DNA of 64,000 nucleotides from Roseovarius sp. MMSF_3359 (GCF_030733385.1 NZ_JASHJC010000002.1:390468-454467), one strand, 5' to 3'. Positions 55,542-64,000 are shown, counted from the stretch's first letter. Made by a program: numbers and translations. Notes: generated from the letters alone by a model not told the origin.

Positions 55542-55554
55542 TGAACCATGTTCA
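55542..55554 (-). promoter_or_regulatory. TetR autoregulatory operator
   Basis: TGAACCATGTTCA is a perfect TGAAC-N3-GTTCA palindrome, the fourth copy of the motif found over the pspA-like promoter. It lies 15 bases upstream of the tetR start codon. Confidence 0.75.
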
Positions 55555-55600
55555 TGTCATATACAGAAGGCGGGGCCGAAACCCAAGGTCATGGCACGGG

Positions 55601-56413
55601 TCACACCATGCCGAAGATGCGCGCCGGGCCGCCGGATCCGCCGCGATGTTTGGGCGCCCCGATCATGATGGTGGCACCGCTCGCGGGCATCTTGTCGAGA
55701 TTGGCGATGTTCTCGATCCCGAACCGGCCGGTGGGAAGCCAGGCGTAATGGGTGGCGAAATCCGCCGACGGGCCGTGATCCAGCGACAGCGTATCGCTGG
55801 CGATCGACCCCGCACCGGTTTCCAGAAGCATTTGCGCCGCCTCGACATGGAAACCGGGGAAATGCATCTTGTCACCGTCGGAGTTGCGGAACCCGTCACC
55901 GCCGGTCTTGGCCCCCCACCCGGAATAAAGCGCGACACAGGCATTGTCAGGGATTTCTCCGTTCGCGTCGATCCAGCCCTTGAGATCATCGGGAGTAAGC
56001 TGCGTATCCGCGTCCTCGGCGGCGCGCGCGGCGATGTCGACGACGCAAAGCGGGGCAACAAGCGATGTGACCGGGATCTCGTCAACCGAGGCGCCATCGG
56101 CGGAGAAATGCAGCGGAGCGTCGATATGCGTGCCGGTATGTTCGTTCAACGACATCGAAAACAGGTTGAAGCCATTGTCGGCGAAGTTGAATTCCTGCTT
56201 CATGTCGATGCCGGGCTTACCGAAATAGGTCGGAAACTCGGCATCATAGGTATGCGTCAGATCTTCCACCGTCCCGTGTCCCATTGCCATGGCCGGCGGT
56301 GCCGTGACGGTACCCAATGCAGCCGCTGCCCCCGCGGCGGCACTCGCGGTGAAGAATGAACGCCGCGACAGCATCTTGTCTTTGACCGCGTTCATCACAC
56401 ATATATCGCACAT
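55601..56413 (-). CDS. Cyclase family protein (Tat-exported)
   Basis: This 270-aa protein carries a twin-arginine signal (LSRRSFFTASAAAGAAAALG, about residues 15-34). The cyclase-family metal motif HTGTHIDAPLHF follows near residue 92, with DGDKMHFPGFHVEAAQMLLE further on. The family includes kynurenine formamidases and polyketide-type cyclases and binds a divalent metal through the HxGTHxDxPxH residues. GGGAGA precedes the ATG. It would act in the periplasm. No pathway partner is adjacent. Confidence 0.87.
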   Translation of the reverse strand: MCDICVMNAVKDKMLSRRSFFTASAAAGAAAALGTVTAPPAMAMGHGTVEDLTHTYDAEFPTYFGKPGIDMKQEFNFADNGFNLFSMSLNEHTGTHIDAPLHFSADGASVDEIPVTSLVAPLCVVDIAARAAEDADTQLTPDDLKGWIDANGEIPDNACVALYSGWGAKTGGDGFRNSDGDKMHFPGFHVEAAQMLLETGAGSIASDTLSLDHGPSADFATHYAWLPTGRFGIENIANLDKMPASGATIMIGAPKHRGGSGGPARIFGMV

Positions 56414-56546
56414 GGTTTTCTCCCATCGTTTCCGGTTATAGAATGAGGCAAGGTTAGCATGGGTTGCCGCTGTGGCCAGTCACGTTTGGGCGATAGATCG
56501 CCATGCTGCGACCCGAAACCGGAAGCGCGTCAGATAGGGGAAATGA

Positions 56547-57122
56547 ATGGTATATGTGAAATGGGTGTTCCGGGTCTGCTTCTGGCTGCTGGTCATTGCC
56601 TTTTTCCATTATACCTTGCCGCAACATGATATTGCCCGCGTGACGGACACCTACGAAAAGCGGATAGACTTCGGAGAAAACTCGATTTTCTGGTCCAGCG
56701 CGGATGTTGGAAACGATGTGACGGCCCTCAATCGCGATGTGTTTTTCATCCAATCGAAACGTACGAATGATCGCGTCATGGTCTATCGCAACGAAGACAC
56801 CGGATGGGGGTGGCCACCCTATTTCAAGTTCGACACCTCGAACCTGCAGGCCGAAGCAGCGGACCTGAAGTCCACCGCCGAAGCGCCCAAGTGGGTCGTG
56901 ATCAAGCACTATGGGTGGCGCAACGAATTTCTGTCGATCTTCCCCAATGCGGTCGGCGTGTGGCAGGTTTCGGGGCCGGATGTCCGGATCATACCCTGGT
57001 TCAACATCGGCCTGCTGACCTTCCTTTTCGCGACCTACTGGGCCATCCGTGTCCGCTGGATCCGGTTCCGCAAGAACCAGATCGAGGCGCGATACGACGA
57101 ATGGACGGATGGATGGGGATGA
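56547..57122 (+). CDS. DUF1523 family membrane protein
   Basis: This 191-aa protein has an N-terminal membrane segment (VFRVCFWLLVIAFFHYTL, about residues 7-24), a soluble middle with DRVMVYRNEDTGWGWPPYFK, and a C-terminal membrane segment (IGLLTFLFATYWAIRVRW, about 154-171) followed by basic residues. The pattern, including the GWGWPPYFKFD motif, matches DUF1523, found widely in Rhodobacterales. The middle likely faces the periplasm. Function is not known. It is transcribed alone. Confidence 0.82.
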   Translation: MVYVKWVFRVCFWLLVIAFFHYTLPQHDIARVTDTYEKRIDFGENSIFWSSADVGNDVTALNRDVFFIQSKRTNDRVMVYRNEDTGWGWPPYFKFDTSNLQAEAADLKSTAEAPKWVVIKHYGWRNEFLSIFPNAVGVWQVSGPDVRIIPWFNIGLLTFLFATYWAIRVRWIRFRKNQIEARYDEWTDGWG

Positions 57123-57191
57123 GTTTACCCAGACGTGCAACGTCGAGCGTCCACACCGCGACGGGCGGGCAGCTCTGAAAAGGCGCGCGGC

Positions 57192-57920
57192 TTAGAACTC
57201 CTGCAAGAGCAGTTGTTGCTCCTCGACAAGGTGCAGTTTGATGAACTCCACCGCAGAGGCCACGTCACGTGACGCGATCGCATTGAAGAGCGTGTTGTAG
57301 CGTTTCTGGTAGTCCTGAATGCGTTTCGGGGTCAGGTTCCGGCGACGGAGCTTGGTGCGGAAACTCTGGCGGTAAGTGTCGATAGACAGCTGGTAACACG
57401 ACGCCAGAAGCGGATTGCCAGTCCCCTCGGCGATCTGGGTATAGAGCTTTTCTTCCAACTCGATGAACTGGTCGACATCGGTCTGGATGGCTTCGATTTG
57501 CGACAGGGTTTCGCTCAGCTCCGTGATCATCCGCGGCGTCATGTTCACAACGGCCAGGCGCACCATCTCCGGCTCCAGAATACCGCGGACCACCAGATGA
57601 TCCAGCGGGCTTGTCTCATCCGCAACAGATCCAACCGGCGCTCCCTGCGGCGTACTTGACTGATAGGTCACAAAGCTGCCCGACCCAGCCCGGCGGCGGA
57701 TAACCCGCTGACTTTCCAGCACATCAAGCGCCTCGCGCACGGTATTCCGCGCCACGCCAAGTTCCGACGCAAGCGTCCGTTCCGAGGGCAGGCGCGTGTC
57801 GATCGGGTATTCCTCGGCCTTGATACGGGCAAAAAGCGTATCAACCACGATCTGCACCGTCGCCCCGATGGGCTGCGATACGGTGATGGACGCCGCGGTC
57901 TCCTGAATTTTCTTGTTCAT
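57192..57920 (-). CDS. GntR family regulator, FadR (FCD) subfamily
   Basis: This 242-aa protein has an N-terminal winged helix (LPSERTLASELGVARNTVREALDVLES, about residues 42-68) and a C-terminal all-helical FCD ligand-binding domain (VVRGILEPEMVRLAVVNMT and onward). FadR-type proteins often sense carboxylic acids through a metal site. It lies downstream of ggt on the same strand with a 158-bp gap, so it has its own promoter. Its targets are unknown; no clear TNGTNNNACNA site was found upstream. Confidence 0.92.
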   Translation of the reverse strand: MNKKIQETAASITVSQPIGATVQIVVDTLFARIKAEEYPIDTRLPSERTLASELGVARNTVREALDVLESQRVIRRRAGSGSFVTYQSSTPQGAPVGSVADETSPLDHLVVRGILEPEMVRLAVVNMTPRMITELSETLSQIEAIQTDVDQFIELEEKLYTQIAEGTGNPLLASCYQLSIDTYRQSFRTKLRRRNLTPKRIQDYQKRYNTLFNAIASRDVASAVEFIKLHLVEEQQLLLQEF

Positions 57921-58078
57921 CGCAATGCCGGCCGGTTTGGTTACGGATCAATCATAGCGGGGCGCTGGCGGTTCGGAAAGCCGGTTGGCGTCGACGGGGT
58001 CCGTGTTCGAACCCTTCGCGCAATCCACCTACATCCCCGGGCCTTTGGGTCCTGCCGTCGAACTGGCTCCATGCACCG

Positions 58079-59860
58079 TCACTCTCCCAATGCGATCCCC
58101 TCGCGGCGTGGATCGGCGCCGCCCCGCAAGGTCTCACCAATCGAAATCGCATGCAGCCCGGATGTCAGGGGGCGACCCTCGACCTCGAACCCCATCTCTT
58201 TGAGGGGCGCCGCGAAATCCAGCGCGTCGGTAGCGATTTCAAGATCATAGGTGCCAAACCTGTTCACAAGATGCGGCAGGGCAATGGCCGCCTGCACGTC
58301 CATCCCCCAATCCAGATGCGCGATGATCGTCTTGGCGACATAGCCGATGATCCGGCTGCCACCGGGGCTGCCGATCACCAGAACCGGTTTGCCGTCCTGC
58401 ATCACGATTGTCGGCGCCATGGACGACCTTGGCCGCTTGCCCGGCTCGACGCGGTTTGCAATCGGCACGCCATCGCGGTGACTGCGGAACGAGAAATCCG
58501 TGAGTTCATTGTTGAGCAGAAACCCCCGGACCATGACGCGGGAGCCGAAAGCGTTTTCAATCGTCGTCGTCATCGAGAGCGCATTGCCATACTGGTCGAC
58601 GATCGAGATATGCGAGGTTGATGGCAGCTCGATCGCCTCGTCATCAGCCCAGAGCAGACCGTGATCGAACTCGGGTGTCCCGGGCGCGACTTCGGGCAGG
58701 GCATCATCACCTTTGAGCAACTCGGCCCGGCGAGCGAGGTAACCGGGGTCTACAAGGCCCGGGACCGGGACCGGGACAAAATCGCTATCGGCCATGTACC
58801 GTCCCCGGTCGGCAAAAGCCAAACGGCTTGCATCCCCGATGAGGCGCCATGCCTCGGGTGCCTCGGGTCCGAGTGTGGCCACCTCGAACCCTTCCAGCAG
58901 CCCGAATATCTGCCCAACGGTAAGCGCACCGGAGGACGGCGGCCCCATGCCGCAAATTTGAAAATCCCGGTAACGCGCGCAAACCGGCTCACGTTCCTTG
59001 ACGGTATAAATCGCCAGGTCGACCTCCGACAGCACACCTGGATTGTCCGCCACCCCCTGCACGGTGGCGACGATATGGGCGGCGATGTCGCCGGTATAGA
59101 ATGCCGACGGCCCTTCGGTCGCAAGGCGGGTCAGTGTATCGGCATAGGCCGGGTTGGTCAGGATCCGCCCTTCCGGCACCGGATCACCATCCGGAAGGAA
59201 ATAGGCGGCGGTCGTGTCATGGCGCGCCAGTCTTTCGGCATCGCCCGCGACCATGGCCGCCATGCGCGGGCTGACCGCAAACCCCTCATGCGCCAGCTTG
59301 ATGCCGTCATCGAAAAGACCGGCCCAGTCCGATCGGCCCCACCGGGTGTGCGCCGCATGGAGAAGTGCCGGGGTGCCAGGGGTGCCGACAGATCGCCCGC
59401 CCACAACCGCATCGAAAAACCCGAGCGGCGCGCCGCTGGCGTCCTGAAACAGGCGCGGCGTTGCGGCCAGCGGCGCGGTCTCACGCCCGTCAAGCGTGGT
59501 CAGCTCACCGGTTTCGCCGTCATACCAGACCAGGAAAGCACCACCGCCCAGACCCGAACTCTGCGGCTCGACGAGCCCGAGGACCACCTGCACGGCCACC
59601 ATCGCATCGGCCGCACTTCCGCCCGCCCGCAGCACCCTGGCACCGGCCTCCACCGCCAGTGGATTGGCGGCACTCACCATCCACTCTTTCGCTTCGACCG
59701 GTTGGCCCGCAGCTTTGGCTTTCAGCGCCGCTTGCGCCTCGACCGACGTGACGACCTGCCCGGCGCCTGCCGCCTCGGGAGCGATGGCATCAGTGGCCTG
59801 CTGCGCCCCAAGCGGCGATGACATGGCGAAGAGACTGATCAGACACAAGCTGCGGAACAT
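58079..59860 (-). CDS. ggt: Gamma-glutamyltransferase
   Basis: This 593-aa protein is a periplasmic gamma-glutamyltransferase that cleaves glutathione and other gamma-glutamyl compounds. A signal peptide covers about residues 1-20 (MFRSLCLISLFAMSSPLGAQ). The self-processing site and nucleophilic threonine are in LPSTSHISIVDQYGNALSMT, with VLVIGSPGGSRIIGYV for the oxyanion region. ATG 59860 is chosen with AGAGAGG upstream; a longer frame would begin well before the signal peptide. The large and small subunits arise by cleavage before the threonine. Confidence 0.94.
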   Translation of the reverse strand: MFRSLCLISLFAMSSPLGAQQATDAIAPEAAGAGQVVTSVEAQAALKAKAAGQPVEAKEWMVSAANPLAVEAGARVLRAGGSAADAMVAVQVVLGLVEPQSSGLGGGAFLVWYDGETGELTTLDGRETAPLAATPRLFQDASGAPLGFFDAVVGGRSVGTPGTPALLHAAHTRWGRSDWAGLFDDGIKLAHEGFAVSPRMAAMVAGDAERLARHDTTAAYFLPDGDPVPEGRILTNPAYADTLTRLATEGPSAFYTGDIAAHIVATVQGVADNPGVLSEVDLAIYTVKEREPVCARYRDFQICGMGPPSSGALTVGQIFGLLEGFEVATLGPEAPEAWRLIGDASRLAFADRGRYMADSDFVPVPVPGLVDPGYLARRAELLKGDDALPEVAPGTPEFDHGLLWADDEAIELPSTSHISIVDQYGNALSMTTTIENAFGSRVMVRGFLLNNELTDFSFRSHRDGVPIANRVEPGKRPRSSMAPTIVMQDGKPVLVIGSPGGSRIIGYVAKTIIAHLDWGMDVQAAIALPHLVNRFGTYDLEIATDALDFAAPLKEMGFEVEGRPLTSGLHAISIGETLRGGADPRREGIALGE

Positions 59861-59969
59861 GGTGGATACCTCTCTTTTCTTGCGCGAACCCTGGCCACGG
59901 AGCCCCCATCGCCCCTTGAAGGCGGTCAGGACCGTCTGAAAGGGGCGATTGCCCCTGAGCGGCGTCAAT

Positions 59970-60956
59970 TCACAGCATCGCCGGCACAACTTGATCGGGG
60001 GGGCGATGGCCGTCGTCAAAAGTCTTGATGTTGAGGATCACCTTCTCGCCCATCTCGATCCGGCCCTCCTGGGTGGCCGAGGCCATGTGCGGCAGAAGGA
60101 CAACGTTGTTCAACGCCCGAAGGCGCGGGTTCACGTCCGAGCCGTTCTCATAGACATCAAGCCCGGCTCCGGCCAACTCGCCCGCGCGCAACGCCCGGGT
60201 CAGCGCATTTTCGTCAATCACCTCACCGCGTGACGTATTGACGATCACCGCATCGGGTTTCATCAGCTTCAACCGCCGTGCGTTCATCAAATGGAAGGTG
60301 GCGGGCGTATGCGGACAGTTGACGCTCAAAACATCCATGCGCGCCACCATCTGGTCAAGGCTTTCCCAATAGGTCGCGCCAAGCTCTTCTTCGGTCTCGC
60401 TGCGCAGCCGTCGGCGGTTGTGATAATGAATCTGCATCCCGAACGCAGCGGCGCGCCGGGCAACCGCCTGCCCGATCCGCCCCATCCCCAGAATGCCCAG
60501 GCGACGGCCCGAGATCCGACCGCCCAGAAGCGCCGTCGGCGCCCAGCCGTCCCAATTGCCGGCCTGCATCACGGCCAATCCTTCGGGCATCCGCCGCGTC
60601 ACCGCCAGTATCAGCCCCACGGTAATATCCGCCGTATCATCCGCCGACACACCGGGCGTGTTCGACACCAGAATGCCATGCTGCCGGGCGGTGTGGACGT
60701 CAATATGATCGACCCCGGCACCATAATTCGCGATCAGCTTCAGCTGATCCCCGGCCTGGGCAATCAACCCGGCATCAATGCGGTCGTTCAACGTGGGCAC
60801 AAGGACGTCTGCGGTCTTGACCGCCTGAGCCAGATCCGAACGGCTCATCGGTTCGTCGGTGGTGTTTACCGTCACGTCGAAAAGCTCACCCAAACGCTTT
60901 TCCACGGGCTCCGGCAGGCGTCGCGTTATGACAACACTCAGGCGTGCAGATGGCAT
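59970..60956 (-). CDS. D-isomer-specific 2-hydroxyacid dehydrogenase
   Basis: This 328-aa protein has the family layout: LIANYGAGVDHIDV with the catalytic-domain loop, the NAD motif LGILGMGRIGQAVARRAA (about residues 150-167), NTSRGEVIDENAL with the catalytic arginine, GLDVYENG with glutamate, and LLPHMASAT with histidine. It resembles glyoxylate/hydroxypyruvate reductases (D-glycerate dehydrogenases). ATG 60956 (MPSARLSVV) is used. It lies 109 bases before ggt on the same strand; a functional link is not evident. Confidence 0.92.
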   Translation of the reverse strand: MPSARLSVVITRRLPEPVEKRLGELFDVTVNTTDEPMSRSDLAQAVKTADVLVPTLNDRIDAGLIAQAGDQLKLIANYGAGVDHIDVHTARQHGILVSNTPGVSADDTADITVGLILAVTRRMPEGLAVMQAGNWDGWAPTALLGGRISGRRLGILGMGRIGQAVARRAAAFGMQIHYHNRRRLRSETEEELGATYWESLDQMVARMDVLSVNCPHTPATFHLMNARRLKLMKPDAVIVNTSRGEVIDENALTRALRAGELAGAGLDVYENGSDVNPRLRALNNVVLLPHMASATQEGRIEMGEKVILNIKTFDDGHRPPDQVVPAML

Positions 60957-61069
60957 CCGGCCTCTCCTTGTCCTTTGCAATCTCGGCGCGTTGATGACAG
61001 AGTGGCGCAGGAAAGGTCGAGGCACAAGAACCCCGGCGAAATAGTTTGAGCAGAATTCAGGTGCAGGCG

Positions 61070-61564
61070 ATGAAATCGGTTGTTTTAGGGGCTGTGGTCG
61101 CAGTGTTTTTGGCGAGTGGAATCGCGACAGCCCAGGATCGTGGCCCCGTCACCAACCTGCCCCTGCCACGCTATGTGTCCCTCAAGGCCAGCGAAGGCAA
61201 CGTGCGCCGCGGACCCAGCCTGACCCACCGGATCGACTGGGTATTCACCCGCAAGGATGTCCCGCTTGAGATCACCGCCGAACATGGCCATTGGCGGCGG
61301 GTACGCGACCGCGACGGCGTCGGCGGCTGGATCCACTATTCGCTGCTATCCGGTGCCCGCACTGCGATTGTCGAACATGACATGATGGAGCTTTTGTCCC
61401 AGCCCGCAGAAAAATCCATGATCGTCGCAAGGCTGGAACTGGGGGTCATCGCCCGCGTGATCGAATGTGACGCCACCTGGTGCCGCCTCTCTGCCGCGGG
61501 GTACAAAGGCTGGGCGCCAAAGGCGCGTATCTGGGGTGTCGAACAGGACGAAATCGTGGACTGA
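61070..61564 (+). CDS. Secreted SH3 domain protein
   Basis: This 164-aa protein has a signal peptide (MKSVVLGAVVAVFLASGI, cleavage near ATAQ) and one clear bacterial SH3 domain (YVSLKASEGNVRRGPSLTHR to GGWIHYSLLSG, about residues 33-95). A second, less regular SH3-like segment follows (VIECDATWCRLSAAGYKGW). Such proteins bind peptidoglycan or other envelope components. ATG 61070 is chosen since the longer TTG start at 61046 would add eight polar residues before the signal. It is divergent from the dehydrogenase. Confidence 0.87.
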   Translation: MKSVVLGAVVAVFLASGIATAQDRGPVTNLPLPRYVSLKASEGNVRRGPSLTHRIDWVFTRKDVPLEITAEHGHWRRVRDRDGVGGWIHYSLLSGARTAIVEHDMMELLSQPAEKSMIVARLELGVIARVIECDATWCRLSAAGYKGWAPKARIWGVEQDEIVD

Positions 61565-61671
61565 CAAACCGCCGTCTAACCCGGCCTCCGACCAACGCCC
61601 CCAATAACGTCATTTTTTTCCTTTCCGCTCTTGAACCGCGCCAAGGTCCAGAGTAATTAGCGCGTCACCGT

Positions 61672-61746
61672 TGGGGTGTAGCCAAGTGGTAAGGCAGCGG
61701 TTTTTGGTACCGTGTATCGTAGGTTCGAATCCTACCACCCCAGCCA
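61672..61746 (+). tRNA. tRNA-Gln (anticodon TTG)
   Basis: The acceptor stem TGGGGTG pairs with CACCCCA, the anticodon stem GCGGT/ACCGT encloses TTTTGGT with anticodon TTG (reads CAA), and the T-arm is GTAGGTTCGAATCCTAC. Discriminator G and an encoded CCA end are present. A broken defence locus and an insertion element lie downstream, as is common at tRNA sites. Confidence 0.97.
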
Positions 61747-62092
61747 AACACTTTCAGATGTGTCGTCCGGTGTGAATCGCGACTTGTCCAGCTAGAAAGC
61801 CAACTTTTGTCGGCCAAGAACGCAACTTTCAGCGAATTCAGCGCAACGGATAGTGGCTTCTCAGGCTAGTTGGCTGATTTGATCGTTTCCAAAAACCACC
61901 GCAGCACATGCGGCCCTGCGGTTTGGAAATCGGCACCTGGGGCGGTTTGCCGACCTTCGCTGCAGAAGCGACGTTTCGGTGCTCGCGACGCGATAGCCGA
62001 CCTTCACATTCCATAGTTTCAGCTTTCGGTTGTGCCATTCGTTCGCTGAATGCATTCTCATCCACAAATTGTACTGAGAGAGCGCCAGTAGC
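61747..62092. other. Non-coding stretch after tRNA-Gln
   Basis: About 346 bases with no supported gene. No copy of the tRNA 3' end (attachment-site duplication) was found within the window. It separates tRNA-Gln from the decayed Gabija-like genes. Confidence 0.5.
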
Positions 62093-63619
62093 ATGTCATC
62101 GAGAATTCTCAAACTGACGATTAGCAAATTCAGAGGTATTCAAGAGCTTGAGTGGCTCCCTTCCGAAGGGATGAATTTCATTTTGGGTGGCGGCGACACT
62201 GGAAAGACAACAGTGTTAGAGGCCGTAGATCTTCTATTCTCGCCATCGACTTCATTTAACGTTTCCGAGACAGATTACTGGATGCGGGACACCGCAACCA
62301 GTTTCGTTATCGAAGCTGTAGTTCGCCTGGGCAACGAGATCGATATCAACACCCAGTCGAACATGGCCTACCCTTGGCATTGGGATGGAAAGGAAGCCGT
62401 TGTTCCAGATAATAACGAAGAGAACGGCGAAAACAACGAAGTCTACAGAGTCCGGTTCACAGCAAACTATCGGAAGAGGCAAAGGAGGCACTGACGGCAC
62501 TTGATGCCAAGTTCGTAGAAAAAGCCCTTCCCGGCGGCGTGTCGATTGGATTGACGAGCTCTAAGGGCATCTCGATTGGCGCACTTGTCGGTTTGCTGGC
62601 TGAAAAGAGCGCGGACACGCAACTTCCGCTTTCGAGTTGGGGAGCCGGACCCAGGCGTTTAGCCAGCCTTGAAATCGGGGCGGCCAATAGCACTGCGCCC
62701 TCTTTCATCACCGTGGATGGAAATCGAACGTGGGCTAGAGCCATACCGGCTAAGACAGTTTCTCGCCGATCTTTCCGAGCAAGACGGCCAGAAATTCGTC
62801 ACGACGCATAGCCCAATAGCAATAGCTTCCGCGCCAGAAGCGCACCTGTGGTACATGGATAGCTCCGGCCGCTTGGGCACACTGCCGTCCGAGCTAGTTG
62901 GCAAACAACAAAAGAACGATCCCGAGACGTTCTTGTCGCGCGTTGCAGTTATCGCAGAGGGCGTCACAGAAGTGGGTTTTCTCAATCACCTTCTCGAATT
63001 GGCACTAGGGTGCGCCCCCCTCGATCACGGAATTCGCGTCTGCAACGGCCAAGGCAACGACCACACGAGAAAGCTGCTCAAAGCTCTTGAAGAGGCAAGA
63101 CTCAAATTTGCAGGCTTGGCCGACAATGAAGGTGTCAAAACCGATAGCTGGGCAGAGTTAAAAGAGAAGATGGGTGATTTACTTCTTCAATGGGAGGAAG
63201 GTTGTACTGAAGAAGCGGTCATCTCTGCCATTCCTGAAGATCAAATCCCCGCGTTGATCGGCGCCGTAGGGGAAGATAAGACTGGCACCCGTCTACAACA
63301 CCTGAAAGTTCGCTGCGGAGCCGAAGAAAGGACGCTGGACAGCATTATTGCAGCTCTGGCCAGTACCGGAAAACCCTTGAAGCAGCTTGTTATCGAGGCC
63401 GCAAGCGGGCGTTCGGACGACGCGCCCGAAGGAGAGAAAAAAGCCTGGAAGAGCCATTCGTCCAGCTGGTTCAAGTCTGAAGCTGGCGGTGCTGAACTTG
63501 CCCAAAAGGCGATAGCGCTTGGTGGATGGAACGGCCTTTCGGAGCGCCTGCTTCCCTTGATTGCAGCCATATTGGCGACTGTCGGGCTCACCGTTGCCCA
63601 TGACCTTGCGAATGCCTGA
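62093..63619 (+). pseudogene. Gabija GajA-like OLD-family ATPase/TOPRIM nuclease, disrupted
   Basis: The N-terminal part (62093-62494) encodes MSSRILKLTISKFRGIQEL and the Walker A GGGDTGKTTVLE, then stops. About 62460 the coding sense moves to another frame (KLSEEAKEALTALDAKFVEK, then SWGAGPRRLASLEIGAA as ABC signature). Near 62720 an extra G in GTGGATGGAAATC breaks the Walker B strand FITVD-EIERGLEPYRLRQF, which continues in the third frame to 63619. The TOPRIM domain (VAVIAEGVTEVGFLNHLLEL) is intact. The region between Walker A and the signature is shorter than expected, implying a deletion. The next gene is a UvrD-like helicase, as in Gabija. Confidence 0.8.
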
Positions 63620-63926
63620 TCAGTCCGTATTCGATTTGCTGCGGAGCGATGAACCCCTGGTCGTGATTGAGGCACCTGCGGGTTGTGGCAAGACCTATCA
63701 GGGCGCCGAATATGCCCATGACATCGCACCGACGCTTGGCAACGGCCGGATGTTGATTCTTACTCATACCAATGCGGCTTGCGACGTATTCGGAGAAAGA
63801 ACACGGGGCGTCTCTCGCAACGCGGTTGAGATCAGAACCATAGACGCGCTGATCTGCCAGATCGCCGCTGCATATAACAAGGTGCTCGACCTTCCGCCGG
63901 ACCCGACGGTTTGGGCCTATACGTGA
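63612..63926 (+). pseudogene. Gabija GajB-like UvrD helicase, truncated by an insertion element
   Basis: Only 104 residues remain: MPDQSVFDLLRSDEPLVVIE, Walker A APAGCGKTYQGAEYA, motif Ia LILTHTNAACDVF, and TIDALICQIAAAYN. That is the start of a superfamily 1 helicase normally about 500-600 aa long. The stop TGA at 63924-63926 coincides with the first bases of an IS3-type left end. It overlaps the gajA-like end by 8 bases, as in coupled Gabija operons. The remainder may lie beyond the element outside the window. Confidence 0.8.
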
Positions 63927-64000
63927 CCTGAGCCCCTGAATCTCCTCCATTTTTGTGTAGAGTCCGCCCAACAAAAGGACGGACAAATGAAGTCGAGATT
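63924..64000 (+). mobile_element. Left end of an IS3-family insertion sequence (partial)
   Basis: The segment begins TGACCTGAGCCCCTGAA, has the leader AGTCCGCCCAACAAAAGGAC (63961-63980) with an AAAGGACGGACAA ribosome-binding region, and then an ATG reading MKSR. This matches the pattern I know for IS3-family elements in Rhodobacteraceae, whose OrfA starts M(K)KSRF. The element continues past the window end, so its type and right end cannot be read. Confidence 0.7.
63987..64000 (+). CDS. IS3-family transposase OrfA (partial, first codons)
   Basis: The 14 bases ATGAAGTCGAGATT encode MKSR and part of the next codon, probably Phe. An AAGGACGG site lies 6 bases upstream. The match to MKSRFTDSQI-type OrfA starts is suggestive but too short to prove alone; it relies on the insertion-sequence end before it. 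Confidence 0.55.

Noticed and set aside
61861..62127. Small minus-strand ORFs after tRNA-Gln
   Set aside because: Composition and overlap with the start of the gajA-like gene suggest chance frames; no motif is recognised.

Overview
The window looks like a chromosomal segment from a marine alphaproteobacterium of the Roseobacter group (Rhodobacteraceae). The base composition is GC-rich. The gene set fits that group: a 2,3-dihydroxypropane-1-sulfonate (DHPS) catabolic operon, a non-pyrrolysine MttB-type methyltransferase, RTX proteins, a VPLPA-CTERM-type tail, and DUF1523, DUF2793 and DUF5665 proteins. The species cannot be read from the sequence.

Layout. 1-4744 (minus): M19 dipeptidase plus a dipeptide-type ABC transporter whose ATPase runs off the left edge. 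5110-5185: tRNA-Thr(TGT). 5410-6687 (minus): sulfotransferase-like protein. 6910-12334 (plus): hpsN-hpsO-hpsP-comD-comE-FMN dehydrogenase (slcD-like), converting DHPS through sulfolactate and sulfopyruvate to sulfoacetaldehyde, behind two LacI-type operators that cover the predicted promoter. 12682-23083: a surface/envelope block with a large RTX protein, a DUF2793 plus C1q-like protein, the dTDP-rhamnose genes rfbCBDA, an RTX protein with a ruined zinc-protease site, and manC. 23525-29393 (minus): BMP-type nucleoside/nucleobase ABC transporter and a cytosine-deaminase-like amidohydrolase behind a RutR-like operator. 29590-31147: DUF5665, an acidic membrane-anchored protein, and rpsO. 31449-35385: FAD oxidoreductase and cupin, divergent from tetR-mttB. 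35389-37107: alanine dehydrogenase, divergent from an Lrp/AsnC regulator. 37370-41923: SGNH hydrolase, pnp, asparaginase. 42380-47747 (minus): an unusual four-gene cluster with a 1150-aa secreted protein, a possible CHAT/caspase-like protein and two small membrane proteins, lower in GC and flanked by about 0.5 kb gene-poor stretches. 48304-53038: succinate-semialdehyde dehydrogenase, alpha/beta hydrolase, P1-family peptidase, creatinase. 53131-55554 (minus): tetR, a PspA-like gene, a YiaAB gene and a membrane protein, with four identical-type palindromes. 55601-61564: cyclase, DUF1523, GntR regulator, gamma-glutamyltransferase, 2-hydroxyacid dehydrogenase, SH3 protein. 61672-61746: tRNA-Gln(TTG). 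62093-64000: a decayed Gabija-like defence pair cut by an IS3-type element.

Most of the window is nutrient scavenging (peptides, C3-sulfonates, nucleobases, methylated amines, creatine) mixed with cell-surface functions. The least explained parts are the 42.4-47.7 kb cluster, the TetR/PspA circuit with four operators, and the pseudo-metalloprotease. The 3' end next to tRNA-Gln is a decaying defence locus.
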